A stretch of DNA of 50,904 nt from an uncultured Anaerolineales bacterium. GTDB lineage: Bacteria; Chloroflexota; Anaerolineae; Anaerolineales; Villigracilaceae. Positions 43,087 through 50,877 of the stretch are shown in pieces. The notes beneath the pieces are model-generated. The model saw only the letters and a list, made by a program, of their open reading frames with translations. It was not told the origin of the DNA and searched no databases. Location: the NCBI GenBank assembly GCA_949319575.1, contig CASGHD010000108.1:1-50904 (forward strand), read 5' to 3'. Within the stretch, counting starts at the first letter, position 1; each line of letters begins with the position of its first letter. The position numbers and the translations under genes were made by a program.

Positions 43087-44745
43087 ATGGCAACGCCCAA
43101 GCATTTGGAATGTAATCTCTGCGGCAACCAACAGCCATACGAACCGCTCGTTCCCGCAGTTTGCAAAAAATGCGATTCGCAATGGCTCGAAGCGCGCTAC
43201 GATTACAACGCGTTCAAGCGCGACATTCTACGCGGACTACCCAACCGCCCGTCCAACATGTGGCGTTATCAGGATGTCCTCCCGCTGAACGATCCCGCCT
43301 CGTTGGACCTCTACCCCGCCGGCGGGACTCCGCTCTGGCTGTCGCAACGCTTCGCCCCGGACCTGGGGCATGATTCAGTGTACATCAAGGACGAACGCTA
43401 CGGGCCGACCTCCTCCTTCAAAGATCGTCAGGCGGCTGGAGCCGTGGCGGCAATGTCTGAAAAAGGCGTGAAAGAAGCGGTGATCGCATCCACAGGCAAC
43501 GCGGCGGTCGCGTATGCCGCCGCCTGCGCAAGGGCGGGCATCAAACTGTGGGTCTTCATGACCAGCCTCGTGCCGCAGGAAAAACTGCGCGAAGCGGCAT
43601 TATTCGGCGCGGAAGTGATTCGCGTCAGCGGCAATTACGATCAAACCAAACAGATCGCGGCGCAGTTCGCGCAACGCCGCCAACTTTTGTTGGACCGCGG
43701 CGCAACCTCCATCCCCGCGCGCGAGGCGATGAAAACCATCGCATACGAAATTGTGGAACAACTGAACTGGCATGCGCCCGATTGGTACATCCAGGCAGTC
43801 AGCGGCGGGTTGGGACCGCTGGGTGTGTATCAGGGCTTCAAAGAATTATTCAACATGGGTCTCATTGACCGAATCCCCAAACTCGGAATTATTCAAGCGG
43901 AAGGCTGCGCGCCGATGGTAAACGCCTTCAAAGCCGGTAAAGATTCCGCCGAAGTGGTGATTCCTGAAACCAGTATCATTATTTTATCTACTGGCGATCC
44001 CGGGAAAGCGTATTCTTATTTATGGAATCTCACCCAGCAATTTGGCGGCGTGATGGAATCGGTGACCGATGCCGAGGCATTCTCAGCGATGCGCGCGCTC
44101 GCCAAAAGCGAAGGGATGGCTGTCGAACCGGCGACAGCCGTCGCCTTCGCGGGACTCGAGAAGTTAATCCGCAATGGCGCGATCAAAGCCGATGAGAAAG
44201 TTGTCGTCAATTGCACGGGTCACACCTTCCCCGTCGAAAAGCATGTGCTTGGCGATCAATGGGCGGTGGATGTACACTTGAGCAAAGATCAATCCCCCGC
44301 GCCGCGCGAAGGCTTGCAAGCCGCGCTTGAAAATTTGGATGAAAAGACAACCACCGTCTTGCTCGTGGACGATAACGCCGACGATGCCTTGCTCATCCGC
44401 CGTTTGCTTGAAGGGCATAAAGCCTACCGCGTCTATCATGCCAAAGACGGCTGGGAAGGTTTGGCGATGGCGCGGCAAAAACTGCCCGACCTGATCGTCT
44501 CCGACCTCACCATGCCCGGCATTGACGGTTTTGGATTCGTGGAAGAATTAAAACTCGACCCGCGCACGAAAGATATTCCCGTTGTCGTCGTCAGCGCGAA
44601 AGATATCACAACAGAAGAGCGAAAACGTTTGAACGGACACATTCAAGCAGTGTATCAAAAAGGCTCGTTATCCACGAAAAAATTTGTGGACCAGGTAATC
44701 CATGTGATCGAAGAATCCAGCGAGCCGACAGGAGAAAAAACATGA
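43087..44745 (+). CDS. threonine-synthase-like PLP enzyme fused to a response-regulator receiver domain
   Basis: The 552-residue protein begins with a zinc-ribbon-like region (CNLCG and CKKC), followed by a threonine-synthase-type PLP domain: Lys112 in TSSFKDRQA, phosphate-binding ASTGNAAVAYAAACARAG, IQAVSGGLGPLGVYQGF and VVNCTGHTFPVE. From about residue 421 comes a complete receiver: acidic pair in VLLVDDNADD, phospho-Asp473 in VSDLTMPGIDGF, Ser in VVVVSAKD and Lys in VYQKGS. Threonine synthase makes threonine from phosphohomoserine; whether this copy does so is unproved. The domain pair is unusual, and the reading frame runs through without a break. It abuts the large kinase gene and overlaps the next receiver gene in ATGA. 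Confidence 0.92.
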   Translation: MATPKHLECNLCGNQQPYEPLVPAVCKKCDSQWLEARYDYNAFKRDILRGLPNRPSNMWRYQDVLPLNDPASLDLYPAGGTPLWLSQRFAPDLGHDSVYIKDERYGPTSSFKDRQAAGAVAAMSEKGVKEAVIASTGNAAVAYAAACARAGIKLWVFMTSLVPQEKLREAALFGAEVIRVSGNYDQTKQIAAQFAQRRQLLLDRGATSIPAREAMKTIAYEIVEQLNWHAPDWYIQAVSGGLGPLGVYQGFKELFNMGLIDRIPKLGIIQAEGCAPMVNAFKAGKDSAEVVIPETSIIILSTGDPGKAYSYLWNLTQQFGGVMESVTDAEAFSAMRALAKSEGMAVEPATAVAFAGLEKLIRNGAIKADEKVVVNCTGHTFPVEKHVLGDQWAVDVHLSKDQSPAPREGLQAALENLDEKTTTVLLVDDNADDALLIRRLLEGHKAYRVYHAKDGWEGLAMARQKLPDLIVSDLTMPGIDGFGFVEELKLDPRTKDIPVVVVSAKDITTEERKRLNGHIQAVYQKGSLSTKKFVDQVIHVIEESSEPTGEKT

Positions 44746-45140
44746 CAGCCCCTGTCGTTCTATACATCGAAGATCACCCGGATAATATGACGCTTGTTCG
44801 GCGCATCTTACACTCGGAAAGTTATACGATGATCGAAGCCTGCACCGGCTTGCAGGGAATCTTCCTTGCCGAAACCGAAGAGGTGGATTTGATTCTGCTG
44901 GACATCAACCTCCCCGACATTGACGGCTACGAAGTTGCCCGCCGGTTACGCGCCAGCCAAAAAACCAGGCTGGCTGAGATACCCATCATTGCCATAACCG
45001 CCAACGCCATGAGAGGCGACGACGAAAAGATACTCGAGTCGGGTTGCAACTTTTACCTATCGAAACCCATTAACATCCAGGAACTTATAGACACCATGGA
45101 AGGATTAATTCAGACGGAAGCGCGAGGAGTGAGATCATGA
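44742..45140 (+). CDS. stand-alone receiver protein (DivK-like), copy 1
   Basis: The 132-residue single-domain receiver has acidic pair VLYIEDHPDN, phospho-Asp in LILLDINLPDIDGYEVARRL, switch Thr in IIAITANAMRGD, and Lys in YLSKPINIQEL. There is no output domain. It overlaps the genes on both sides in ATGA, so the genes are translationally coupled. It is a clear paralogue of the next gene and could carry phosphate between kinases or compete with the enzyme-linked receiver. Confidence 0.92.
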   Translation: MTAPVVLYIEDHPDNMTLVRRILHSESYTMIEACTGLQGIFLAETEEVDLILLDINLPDIDGYEVARRLRASQKTRLAEIPIIAITANAMRGDDEKILESGCNFYLSKPINIQELIDTMEGLIQTEARGVRS

Positions 45141-45520
45141 CCCAAACACACAATATTCTCTATGTGGAAGACAACCCGGATAACACCATGCTCGTCAAAC
45201 GCGCGTTGGAAGCGCGCGGGTACAAGCTATTGCATTCGCCCACCGGCATAGATGGCGTTGCAAAGGCAGAGAGCGAAGACGTAAGCCTGATCCTGCTTGA
45301 TATCAACCTGCCGGATATCGACGGCTACGAAGTGGCGCGGCGGTTACGCGCCAGCGCAAAACGCGAACTCACCTCGGTGCCGATCATTGCCATCACCGCC
45401 AATGCGTTAAAGGGCGATGCGGAAAAAGCGCTGGAAGCCGGTTGCGATGTGTACATGTCCAAGCCGATCAATATCCGCGAGTTATGGGCGCGCGTGGAAG
45501 CGTTTGTCCCGACCCCATAA
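45137..45520 (+). CDS. stand-alone receiver protein (DivK-like), copy 2
   Basis: The 127-residue receiver shares long identical blocks with copy 1 (LILLDINLPDIDGYEVARRL, KPINI). The acidic residues are in ILYVEDNPDN and the switch Thr in IIAITANALKGD. It is probably a tandem duplication. The threonine synthase gene follows after 4 bases. Confidence 0.92.
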   Translation: MTQTHNILYVEDNPDNTMLVKRALEARGYKLLHSPTGIDGVAKAESEDVSLILLDINLPDIDGYEVARRLRASAKRELTSVPIIAITANALKGDAEKALEAGCDVYMSKPINIRELWARVEAFVPTP

Positions 45521-45524
45521 AACC

Positions 45525-46700
45525 ATGACCGCCTCTTATTTATCTCATCTACTCTGTTCGGGGTGCGGCGAGAAGTATTCGCATGAGGAACTCCACACCT
45601 TCTGCCCGGTGTGCCAGTCGCCGCTTCTCTCGGTGTACGATTTGAAAAAAGCGCGCGGAAGCGTAGACCGGGAAGAGATTGCGCGTCGCAAAAAAGGGAT
45701 GTGGCGCTGGGAAGAATTCCTCCCTGTGCTTCACCGCGAAAATCAAATCTTCCTCGGCGAAGGCGATACTCCTTTGCTTTCCCTGCCCCACCTGGAAAAA
45801 CAGTTGGGGCTGACAAATCTTTTTGTGAAAGATGAAAGCAGTAACCCAACCGGCTCATTCAAAGCGCGCGGGCTGGCGGCGGCAGTTTCCAAAGCGAAAG
45901 AACTCGGCGTGGAAAAAGCGATCATCCCCACCGCAGGCAATGCGGGCGGCGCGATGGCGGCATACGCCGCGCGCGCGGGCTTGAGGGCGCACATCTTCAT
46001 GCCGAAAGACACGCCGCTTGCCAATATCGAAGAGAGTCGTATGACCGGCGCGGAAGTCATTCTCGTGGACGGTCTCATCAGCGACGCGGCTGGCATGGCG
46101 GGTATCAAAGCGCGCGAGGAAGGCTGGTTCGATGTTTCCACGTTCAAAGAACCGTATCGCGTGGAAGGTAAAAAAGTGATGGGCTATGAACTCGCCGAAG
46201 CCTTCGATTGGCAACTCCCCGATGTGATCGTGTATCCCACCGGCGGCGGCACAGGTCTCGTGGGCATGTGGAAAGCCTTTGCCGAACTCGAAGAATTGGG
46301 CTGGCTCGAAAACACCAAACGCCCGCGCATGGTTTCTGTGCAAGCCGAAGGATGCGCGCCCGTGGTCAAAGCCTTTCAGGCAAAAGCGGATTTCTGCGAC
46401 TTTTGGACGAACGCGCGCACCGTCGCTTCCGGCTTGCGCGTGCCGAAGAGTTTTGCAGACCATATCATCATGCACGACATTTACGAAAGCAACGGGACCG
46501 CCATCGCGGTGAGCGACGAAGCGCTTCTCGAATCGCAGGGACAGCTGGCGCGCGCCGAGGGAATCTTTGCCGCCCCCGAAGGCGCAGCCACGTTAGCCGC
46601 GCTGAAAGAGTTAATGGCTCAAGGCTGGGTTCAGAAAGACGAAAAAATCGTTTTGTTCAACACAGGGTCGGGGTTGAAATATTTAGATCACAAAAGTTAG
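45525..46700 (+). CDS. thrC: threonine synthase
   Basis: The 391-residue PLP enzyme has an N-terminal zinc-ribbon-like part (CSGCG, CPVCQ), Lys113 in NPTGSFKARG, TAGNAGGAMAAYAARAG, YPTGGGTGLVGMWKAF and VLFNTGSGLKYLD. It is a more typical threonine synthase than the fused copy: same fold and similar zinc ribbon, but no receiver. It would make threonine from O-phosphohomoserine. The start is ATG 45525; the longer frame from 45417 runs through the receiver gene. A terminator-like palindrome follows the stop. Confidence 0.88.
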   Translation: MTASYLSHLLCSGCGEKYSHEELHTFCPVCQSPLLSVYDLKKARGSVDREEIARRKKGMWRWEEFLPVLHRENQIFLGEGDTPLLSLPHLEKQLGLTNLFVKDESSNPTGSFKARGLAAAVSKAKELGVEKAIIPTAGNAGGAMAAYAARAGLRAHIFMPKDTPLANIEESRMTGAEVILVDGLISDAAGMAGIKAREEGWFDVSTFKEPYRVEGKKVMGYELAEAFDWQLPDVIVYPTGGGTGLVGMWKAFAELEELGWLENTKRPRMVSVQAEGCAPVVKAFQAKADFCDFWTNARTVASGLRVPKSFADHIIMHDIYESNGTAIAVSDEALLESQGQLARAEGIFAAPEGAATLAALKELMAQGWVQKDEKIVLFNTGSGLKYLDHKS

Positions 46701-46707
46701 CCACGCG

Positions 46708-46731
46708 TGGCGCAATGTTCACTTTGCGCCA
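46708..46731. repeat. GCAA-GTT-ACTTTGC hairpin, copy 2
   Basis: TGGCGCAA pairs with TTGCGCCA around TGTTCACT. The same core phrase is present at 33719-33737. Confidence 0.55.
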
Positions 46732-46736
46732 CTGAC

Positions 46737-46767
46737 AATCAGCCCGCAGTTGAACTGCGGGCTGATT
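46737..46767. terminator. palindrome with CAGTTGNACTG core, copy 2, at a convergent junction
   Basis: AATCAGCCCGCAGT pairs with ACTGCGGGCTGATT around TGA, followed by GCTTTTAT. It lies between convergent thrC and the metallo-beta-lactamase-fold gene and can terminate both. Confidence 0.75.
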
Positions 46768-46793
46768 GCTTTTATAGTTCAACTGATGGATGA

Positions 46794-47429
46794 TCACACG
46801 CCCACAAACGGATTACTCCTCTTCTCCTCCCCCACCGTCGTTTCGGGACCGTGACCCGATAACAAACGCGTATCATCGGGCAAGGTGAAGATCTGCTCGC
46901 GGATACTTTTTTCAAGCGTGTGCCAATCGCCGCCGGGTAAATCTGTGCGACCAACGGAGCCAGCGAAGATGAGGTCGCCGCAGAAGCAGGTCGAAGAGGC
47001 GGGAACGTATAAGGCGCAGTGACCAGTTGTATGTCCCGGCGTGAAACGGATTTCAAAGTCCACAGAGCCGAGTCGCATTTTCATCCCGTGCACAAAATCA
47101 ATCGTCGGTTCGGGACCGGGGTCAATATCGAATCCAAAGTATGCGCCGCCACCGCCCGCGCGCCACAAGACATGATCGTTCGGGTGCAACGCCACGAGCG
47201 GCAACGGGTTCAGCGCATCCGCAATTGCCGCCGCGCCGCCGATGTGATCGAAGTGCGCGTGCGTGTACCACAAGTGACCAATGCGCCAGCCGCGTTTTTG
47301 CGCGGCATCCAAAATAATTTTCCCATCCCATGCGGGATCAATGACCGCGGCTTCCTTTGTTTCCGAGTCTGCGACGAGATACGCGTTCGTTTGCGCGGGA
47401 CCGAGCGTGAATGAAACAATTTCAAGCAT
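46794..47429 (-). CDS. metallo-beta-lactamase-fold hydrolase (glyoxalase II-like)
   Basis: The 211-residue product has the metal motif THAHFDHIGG, FTPGHTTGHCALYV, the aspartate in CGDLIFAGSVGRTDLPGGD and a final histidine in LLSGHGPETTVG. These are the zinc or iron ligands of hydroxyacylglutathione-hydrolase-type enzymes. The true substrate is unknown. ATG 47429 overlaps the end of the MFS gene by 8 bases, so they are one operon. Confidence 0.88.
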   Translation of the reverse strand: MLEIVSFTLGPAQTNAYLVADSETKEAAVIDPAWDGKIILDAAQKRGWRIGHLWYTHAHFDHIGGAAAIADALNPLPLVALHPNDHVLWRAGGGGAYFGFDIDPGPEPTIDFVHGMKMRLGSVDFEIRFTPGHTTGHCALYVPASSTCFCGDLIFAGSVGRTDLPGGDWHTLEKSIREQIFTLPDDTRLLSGHGPETTVGEEKRSNPFVGV

Positions 47430-48543
47430 GGAGCAATCTCCGAGGGACGATGGCGCTGACAACGATTGAAATAGCGAGCAACGCAAGCGCGAGCGGATAA
47501 ATCATATAAGGATCGTTTTCATAGATCAACCCTGCCAGCGGCGGAGCAAGGATGTAGATCATTGCATTGATCGTTTCCATCGCGCCGTAGGTCAACCCCA
47601 TTTGCGAGGGATGCACAAACGCGCGCGCCTGCGCCATCGCCAATGGACGCGAGGCGCGAAAACCGCCGAGCAGAAAATAACCGAACGCCAGAGTCGCCAC
47701 GCCTGTCCCGCGCCAGATGAGCGCTGCGAACGCGGCGACAAAAATCTGCGCGACGACGTATCCGCGATGCGGTTCAAAGCGACTGAACGTGAGCGCCATC
47801 AGCGAATTGCCCAACGCGCCGAGAGTGAACACAATCCCTATGCTCGAAAGCGAAAGCCCGCGTGCGTCTTCTAAAAAGTTCGGCGTGAGCGGTTGCGCGA
47901 TATACATGGCAAAAACGGCGAACCCTACCACGCCAAAAAAATATTTGAGGCGCGTGTTGCTCAACAGATTCAGCGGCGGCGCTTCGGGATCGTGATGATC
48001 CAGCGGCTGGTTTTGAATCAACAAAATAAGAAGCGACGAAATCACAAAGACGCCCGCCGCGACAAAATACACGGCGCGTAAGCCGTAATGATCGCCGATC
48101 CAACCGCCGGTGATCGGACCCAGCGCCATGCCCATGCTGAACGTGGCGGTCGTCATCGAAAGCGCGGCGCCCACAGACCATTCCCCGCGCGCCGCGGTCA
48201 CGTAGCTGGCAAGCGGCGATGAAACGAACGCGGTCAGACCATAACTCATCATGCCCACAAGAAACATTGGCAGATCGCGCGCGAACGCCATGATGATCGT
48301 CGAAAACAATCCCGTTAGCCACGCAAAGATAAGCAACGGTCGCCGCCCGATTCGATCCGCAAGCCTGCCCGCGGGAATGTGCGTGATCGCCATCGCCGCG
48401 CCGAACGCGCCGAGGATCAGACCGATCTGTTGTTCATCGCTTCCCAACTCTTTGAGATAGATCGGTTGGAAATTGAAAAACAACCCTTCGCCGAATCCCC
48501 ACGTGAGAAGCGCAAACGCGACAAACACAAGGCTGCGATTCAA
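47422..48543 (-). CDS. MFS transporter
   Basis: The 373-residue protein has about eleven or twelve helices. The loop 2-3 signature appears as GRLADRIGRRPLLIFAW. The N-terminus FALLTWGFGEGLFFNFQPIYL and the C-terminal ALALLAISIVVSAIVPRR are typical of the major facilitator superfamily. The substrate cannot be told. It overlaps the hydrolase gene before it and the metallo-hydrolase after it. Confidence 0.88.
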   Translation of the reverse strand: MNRSLVFVAFALLTWGFGEGLFFNFQPIYLKELGSDEQQIGLILGAFGAAMAITHIPAGRLADRIGRRPLLIFAWLTGLFSTIIMAFARDLPMFLVGMMSYGLTAFVSSPLASYVTAARGEWSVGAALSMTTATFSMGMALGPITGGWIGDHYGLRAVYFVAAGVFVISSLLILLIQNQPLDHHDPEAPPLNLLSNTRLKYFFGVVGFAVFAMYIAQPLTPNFLEDARGLSLSSIGIVFTLGALGNSLMALTFSRFEPHRGYVVAQIFVAAFAALIWRGTGVATLAFGYFLLGGFRASRPLAMAQARAFVHPSQMGLTYGAMETINAMIYILAPPLAGLIYENDPYMIYPLALALLAISIVVSAIVPRRLLHA

Positions 48544-49319
48544 ACATCCCCTCCAACGCGCTGGATGAATTCCAACACAGATTCAAATACTTGATGACGA
48601 GCCGCGTCTTTCGTGACGACGTGGCCTGATCCAGTTACGTACAGCGTTTTCGCCCCTGACGCGTTGCTCAACCCCGCGTGAATCTTCTCCATATTCTCAG
48701 GCAAGACATACGCGTCGTCCTTCGAGTGCATGAGCAATACAGGCACATTGACATTCGGCAATGCCGCGCGCATTTCGAGCATCAACTTTTTCAACTCCGC
48801 CGTCGAGCGGATGGGATTCTGCGGATACGAAACCTGTTCACGGTACGCGGCTTGATCGAACCATCCGCTACCGGGCTTGCCCTTTCCTTTCGGATTGTAT
48901 TTCTTGAAAACGCTGACAAGTTTCAGCATCCAGATCGGATAATCACGCGGCAGGGCAAACGGCGTAGACATCGCCGCAACTCCCCTCACCTTCAACTTGG
49001 TAGACATCAACAGGGAAAGAACGCCGCCCATCGAAAGCCCGACAAGAAAAATATTTTGCGAGACGCCGCGCAAAAGATGATACCCATCTTCCACGGAAGC
49101 CATCCAGTCCGTGTAACGCGAACGGATCATCGCTTCAGGAGTTGTCGCGTGACCTGTGAGTCGAATACCTAGACAGGTATAGCCCTGCCCATTCAAATAT
49201 TCCCCCAGCAAACGCATTTCTTTGGGAGCGCCGGTGAATCCGTGAATGAGCAGGCAGGCGGGTTTTGTCGAATCGCCGAGAAAGAAAAATGGCTCAGCCG
49301 TTTCAATGATTTCAGACAT
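48540..49319 (-). CDS. alpha/beta hydrolase (carboxylesterase Est30-like)
   Basis: The 259-residue enzyme has oxyanion-hole region LLIHGFTGAPKEM, nucleophile elbow GLSMGG, the acid in HSKDDAYVLPENM and histidine in GSGHVVTKDAARH. The lid and size match Est30-type esterases, which cleave short acyl esters. It is the first gene of the hydrolase-MFS-metallohydrolase operon. Confidence 0.88.
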   Translation of the reverse strand: MSEIIETAEPFFFLGDSTKPACLLIHGFTGAPKEMRLLGEYLNGQGYTCLGIRLTGHATTPEAMIRSRYTDWMASVEDGYHLLRGVSQNIFLVGLSMGGVLSLLMSTKLKVRGVAAMSTPFALPRDYPIWMLKLVSVFKKYNPKGKGKPGSGWFDQAAYREQVSYPQNPIRSTAELKKLMLEMRAALPNVNVPVLLMHSKDDAYVLPENMEKIHAGLSNASGAKTLYVTGSGHVVTKDAARHQVFESVLEFIQRVGGDV

Positions 49320-49365
49320 ATATGGGATTATAGACTATCTGAGGCGCATCTACGCAAAAAAAGTT

Positions 49366-49390
49366 CTTGTCGCAGTTGCACTGCGACAAG
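49366..49390. repeat. palindrome with CAGTTGNACTG core, copy 3
   Basis: CTTGTCGCAGT pairs perfectly with ACTGCGACAAG around a TGC loop. It lies just upstream of the hydrolase gene and downstream of the tag gene. Confidence 0.7.
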
Positions 49391-49438
49391 GTAGACGACA
49401 TGATTTGCTTGGCTAATCGAATTGCCGACTGATCAATA

Positions 49439-49987
49439 CTATCGGCGGCGCATCCACGCGGGACGGAGGGACGCAACTCTTTTGTAGACCGGGCAACTCT
49501 TCGCGTGCGCTCCCTGTAAATACCCCGCTGACATGAGGAACTCGTTCACGATCTCGCCGCCTGTAAATATAAATGTTTTCTTGAAAAGTTTTGTCCACTC
49601 ATCCTTTGAAAGCGGATGATGCGCGTTCAACCAACCCTTGAACGAGCCGAAATCCTTTTGCAATATCCGAATCCGTTTCGCGTTCTCAATCGCCGCGTTT
49701 ACCTTCAAGCGGTTGCGGATGATGCCCGCGTCGGCGAGGAGGCGGGCGCGATCCTTTTCGCCGAACTTCGCCACCTTCGCAAGGTCGAAGCCGCGATAGG
49801 CTTTACGGAAGTTATCCGCCCGCTTCAGAATCAGAATCCACGAAAGCCCCGCCTGATTGATCTCGAGAATTAATCTCTCGAACAGCAAGTTATCGTCATC
49901 GAGCGGAAATCCGTATTGGGTATCGTGGTAATTCTTGTTGAGTAAATCTTCGGGGTGTGAGTTAACGTAATCGCAATATGTTGTCAT
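49439..49987 (-). CDS. tag: DNA-3-methyladenine glycosylase I
   Basis: The 182-residue product matches Tag: NYHDTQYGFPLDDDNLLFER, LILEINQAGLSWILILKRAD, FRKAYRGFDLAKVA, and the C-terminal FVGG-like region FIFTGGEIVNEFLMSAGYL with a zinc-ligand-type HAKSCPVY. It removes 3-methyladenine from alkylated DNA. The usual N-terminal CxW motif is CDY here. It overlaps the TfoX-type gene before it by 4 bases. Confidence 0.9.
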   Translation of the reverse strand: MTTYCDYVNSHPEDLLNKNYHDTQYGFPLDDDNLLFERLILEINQAGLSWILILKRADNFRKAYRGFDLAKVAKFGEKDRARLLADAGIIRNRLKVNAAIENAKRIRILQKDFGSFKGWLNAHHPLSKDEWTKLFKKTFIFTGGEIVNEFLMSAGYLQGAHAKSCPVYKRVASLRPAWMRRR

Positions 49988-50202
49988 TCTTCCAGTTCCT
50001 TTCGCAGTTGGGCTTTGATGTCATCTGGCAATTCGTCCCAGCGAATATCCAACAGCGCGGCTTGCAGTCCCCACAGCATTTCAGGGTACGCAGCTTTGAC
50101 GCGCTTGTACGTCTCGATAACTCCCAGTTTCACAACATCGTCGAGGGTATGCACACCAACCGATACCAGCCATTCACTGCTTTTCGGTCCGAGGTTTTTC
50201 AC
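49984..50202 (-). CDS. TfoX C-terminal-domain protein
   Basis: The 72-residue protein is the C-terminal helical domain of TfoX (LGPKSSEWLVSVGVHTLDDV, LWGLQAALLDIRWDELP). In Proteobacteria TfoX activates competence; stand-alone C-terminal domains resemble helix-hairpin-helix DNA-binding units. It starts with GTG, which overlaps the stop of the GNAT fragment as GTGA. Confidence 0.82.
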   Translation of the reverse strand: MKNLGPKSSEWLVSVGVHTLDDVVKLGVIETYKRVKAAYPEMLWGLQAALLDIRWDELPDDIKAQLRKELEE

Positions 50203-50376
50203 AGGGCTATTTCCATAATTGGAAGGGCGCGCGGCGAGCCGTCCACTTCAGACTGTCGCTCGCCGACCTTCTTCATTCCCATTTTCTCATAAAATCCTAT
50301 CGCATTCGGATCCGTTTCGAGTTGTAGGGTTTTGTAATTGCGGTGACAAGCGTCAACCCCTTCGACAAGCTCAGGA
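50199..50376 (-). pseudogene. GNAT acetyltransferase, C-terminal remnant
   Basis: Read on the minus strand, the frame ending at TGA 50201-50199 gives NYKTLQLETDPNAIGFYEKM and GMKKVGERQ..., ending PIMEIAL. The stretch DPNAIGFYEKMGM is the typical last helix and strand of a GNAT acyltransferase. Upstream the family sequence is lost where the PELVEG-type repeat (50357-50375) begins, so the acetyl-CoA binding part is missing. Confidence 0.7.
50357..50375. repeat. ttcgacaagctcagg repeat at the GNAT/RHS junction
   Basis: This short dispersed repeat lies exactly where the GNAT remnant on one strand gives way to RHS sequence on the other. Confidence 0.6.
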
Positions 50377-50428
50377 CATCGCCCGAAACGGGATCACCTG
50401 ACACATATTCGTATGATGCCAACGGCAA

Positions 50429-50450
50429 CCCTTCGACGGGCTCAGGGCGG
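50429..50450. repeat. ttcgacgggctcagg repeat inside the RHS fragment
   Basis: The insert encodes PSTGSGRR between YDANGN and MICRIENG, which normally follow each other closely in RHS repeats. Confidence 0.6.
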
Positions 50451-50532
50451 CGAATGATCTGCCGCATCGAAAATGGAGTCACCTACACCCACGCCTACAA
50501 CGCGGAGAATCGCGCCTCTAGCATCGCCAAAC

Positions 50533-50637
50533 GACCCCCTCCGTCCTACGGACACCTCCCCCAAATCCAACGAGGAAAACTTTGTATGCGGATTCAAAAT
50601 ATGAATGTCGGATTTGGGGGAGGGCAGGGTGGGGGTC
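50533..50637 (+). mobile_element. MITE-like palindromic element, copy A
   Basis: The 105-bp element starts GACCCCCTCC and ends GGGGGTC, with inner arms cctcccccaaatcc and ggatttgggggagg. It carries no coding gene. Its reverse complement matches copy B at 50778-50877 over both arms, while the loop differs. Confidence 0.7.
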
Positions 50638-50777
50638 GGCGTCCGCGTTGGGACGGTCCACTTCACCGGCGCGAGCGGGACTCCCGACTCGACCACGTCC
50701 TATTACATGGGTGGCTCGTATGAAATAAAAGACTCCGCTGTCAAGAAATATTACAGCATTGCCGGGATGATGGTTGC

Positions 50778-50877
50778 GACCCCTCCCTGCCCTCCCCAAA
50801 TCCGAATGGAGTAGTTGTGATAATAATCAATATTTTCGTTTCGGATTTGGGGAGGGTGTCCGAAGGACGGGAGGGGT
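50778..50877 (-). mobile_element. MITE-like palindromic element, copy B (inverted)
   Basis: This element of about 100 bp starts gacccctccctgccctcccc, has the arm pair ccccaaatcc/ggatttgggg, and ends ggacgggaggggt. It is copy A read in the other orientation, with a variable AT-rich loop. Confidence 0.7.

Larger units (their letters stand above)
50389..50777 (+). pseudogene. decayed RHS/YD-repeat gene
   Basis: Fragments of RHS-repeat sequence are seen in one frame: TYSYDANGN, then MICRIENGVTYTHAYNAENR. After the inserted element they continue in another frame: TVHFTGASGTPDSTTSYYMG and SAVKKYYSIAGMMVA, typical of the RHS core near its associated C-terminal part. There are two interruptions: a short ttcgacgggctcag-type repeat encoding PSTGSGRR (50429-50450), and a 105-bp MITE-like element (50533-50637). 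The downstream core is cut by a second element at 50778. The rest is not in the window. Confidence 0.7.

Noticed and set aside
43087..44745. PLP-REC fusion as an assembly or frameshift artefact
   Set aside because: The frame is continuous, both domains are complete with their key residues, and the gene abuts its neighbours without gaps.
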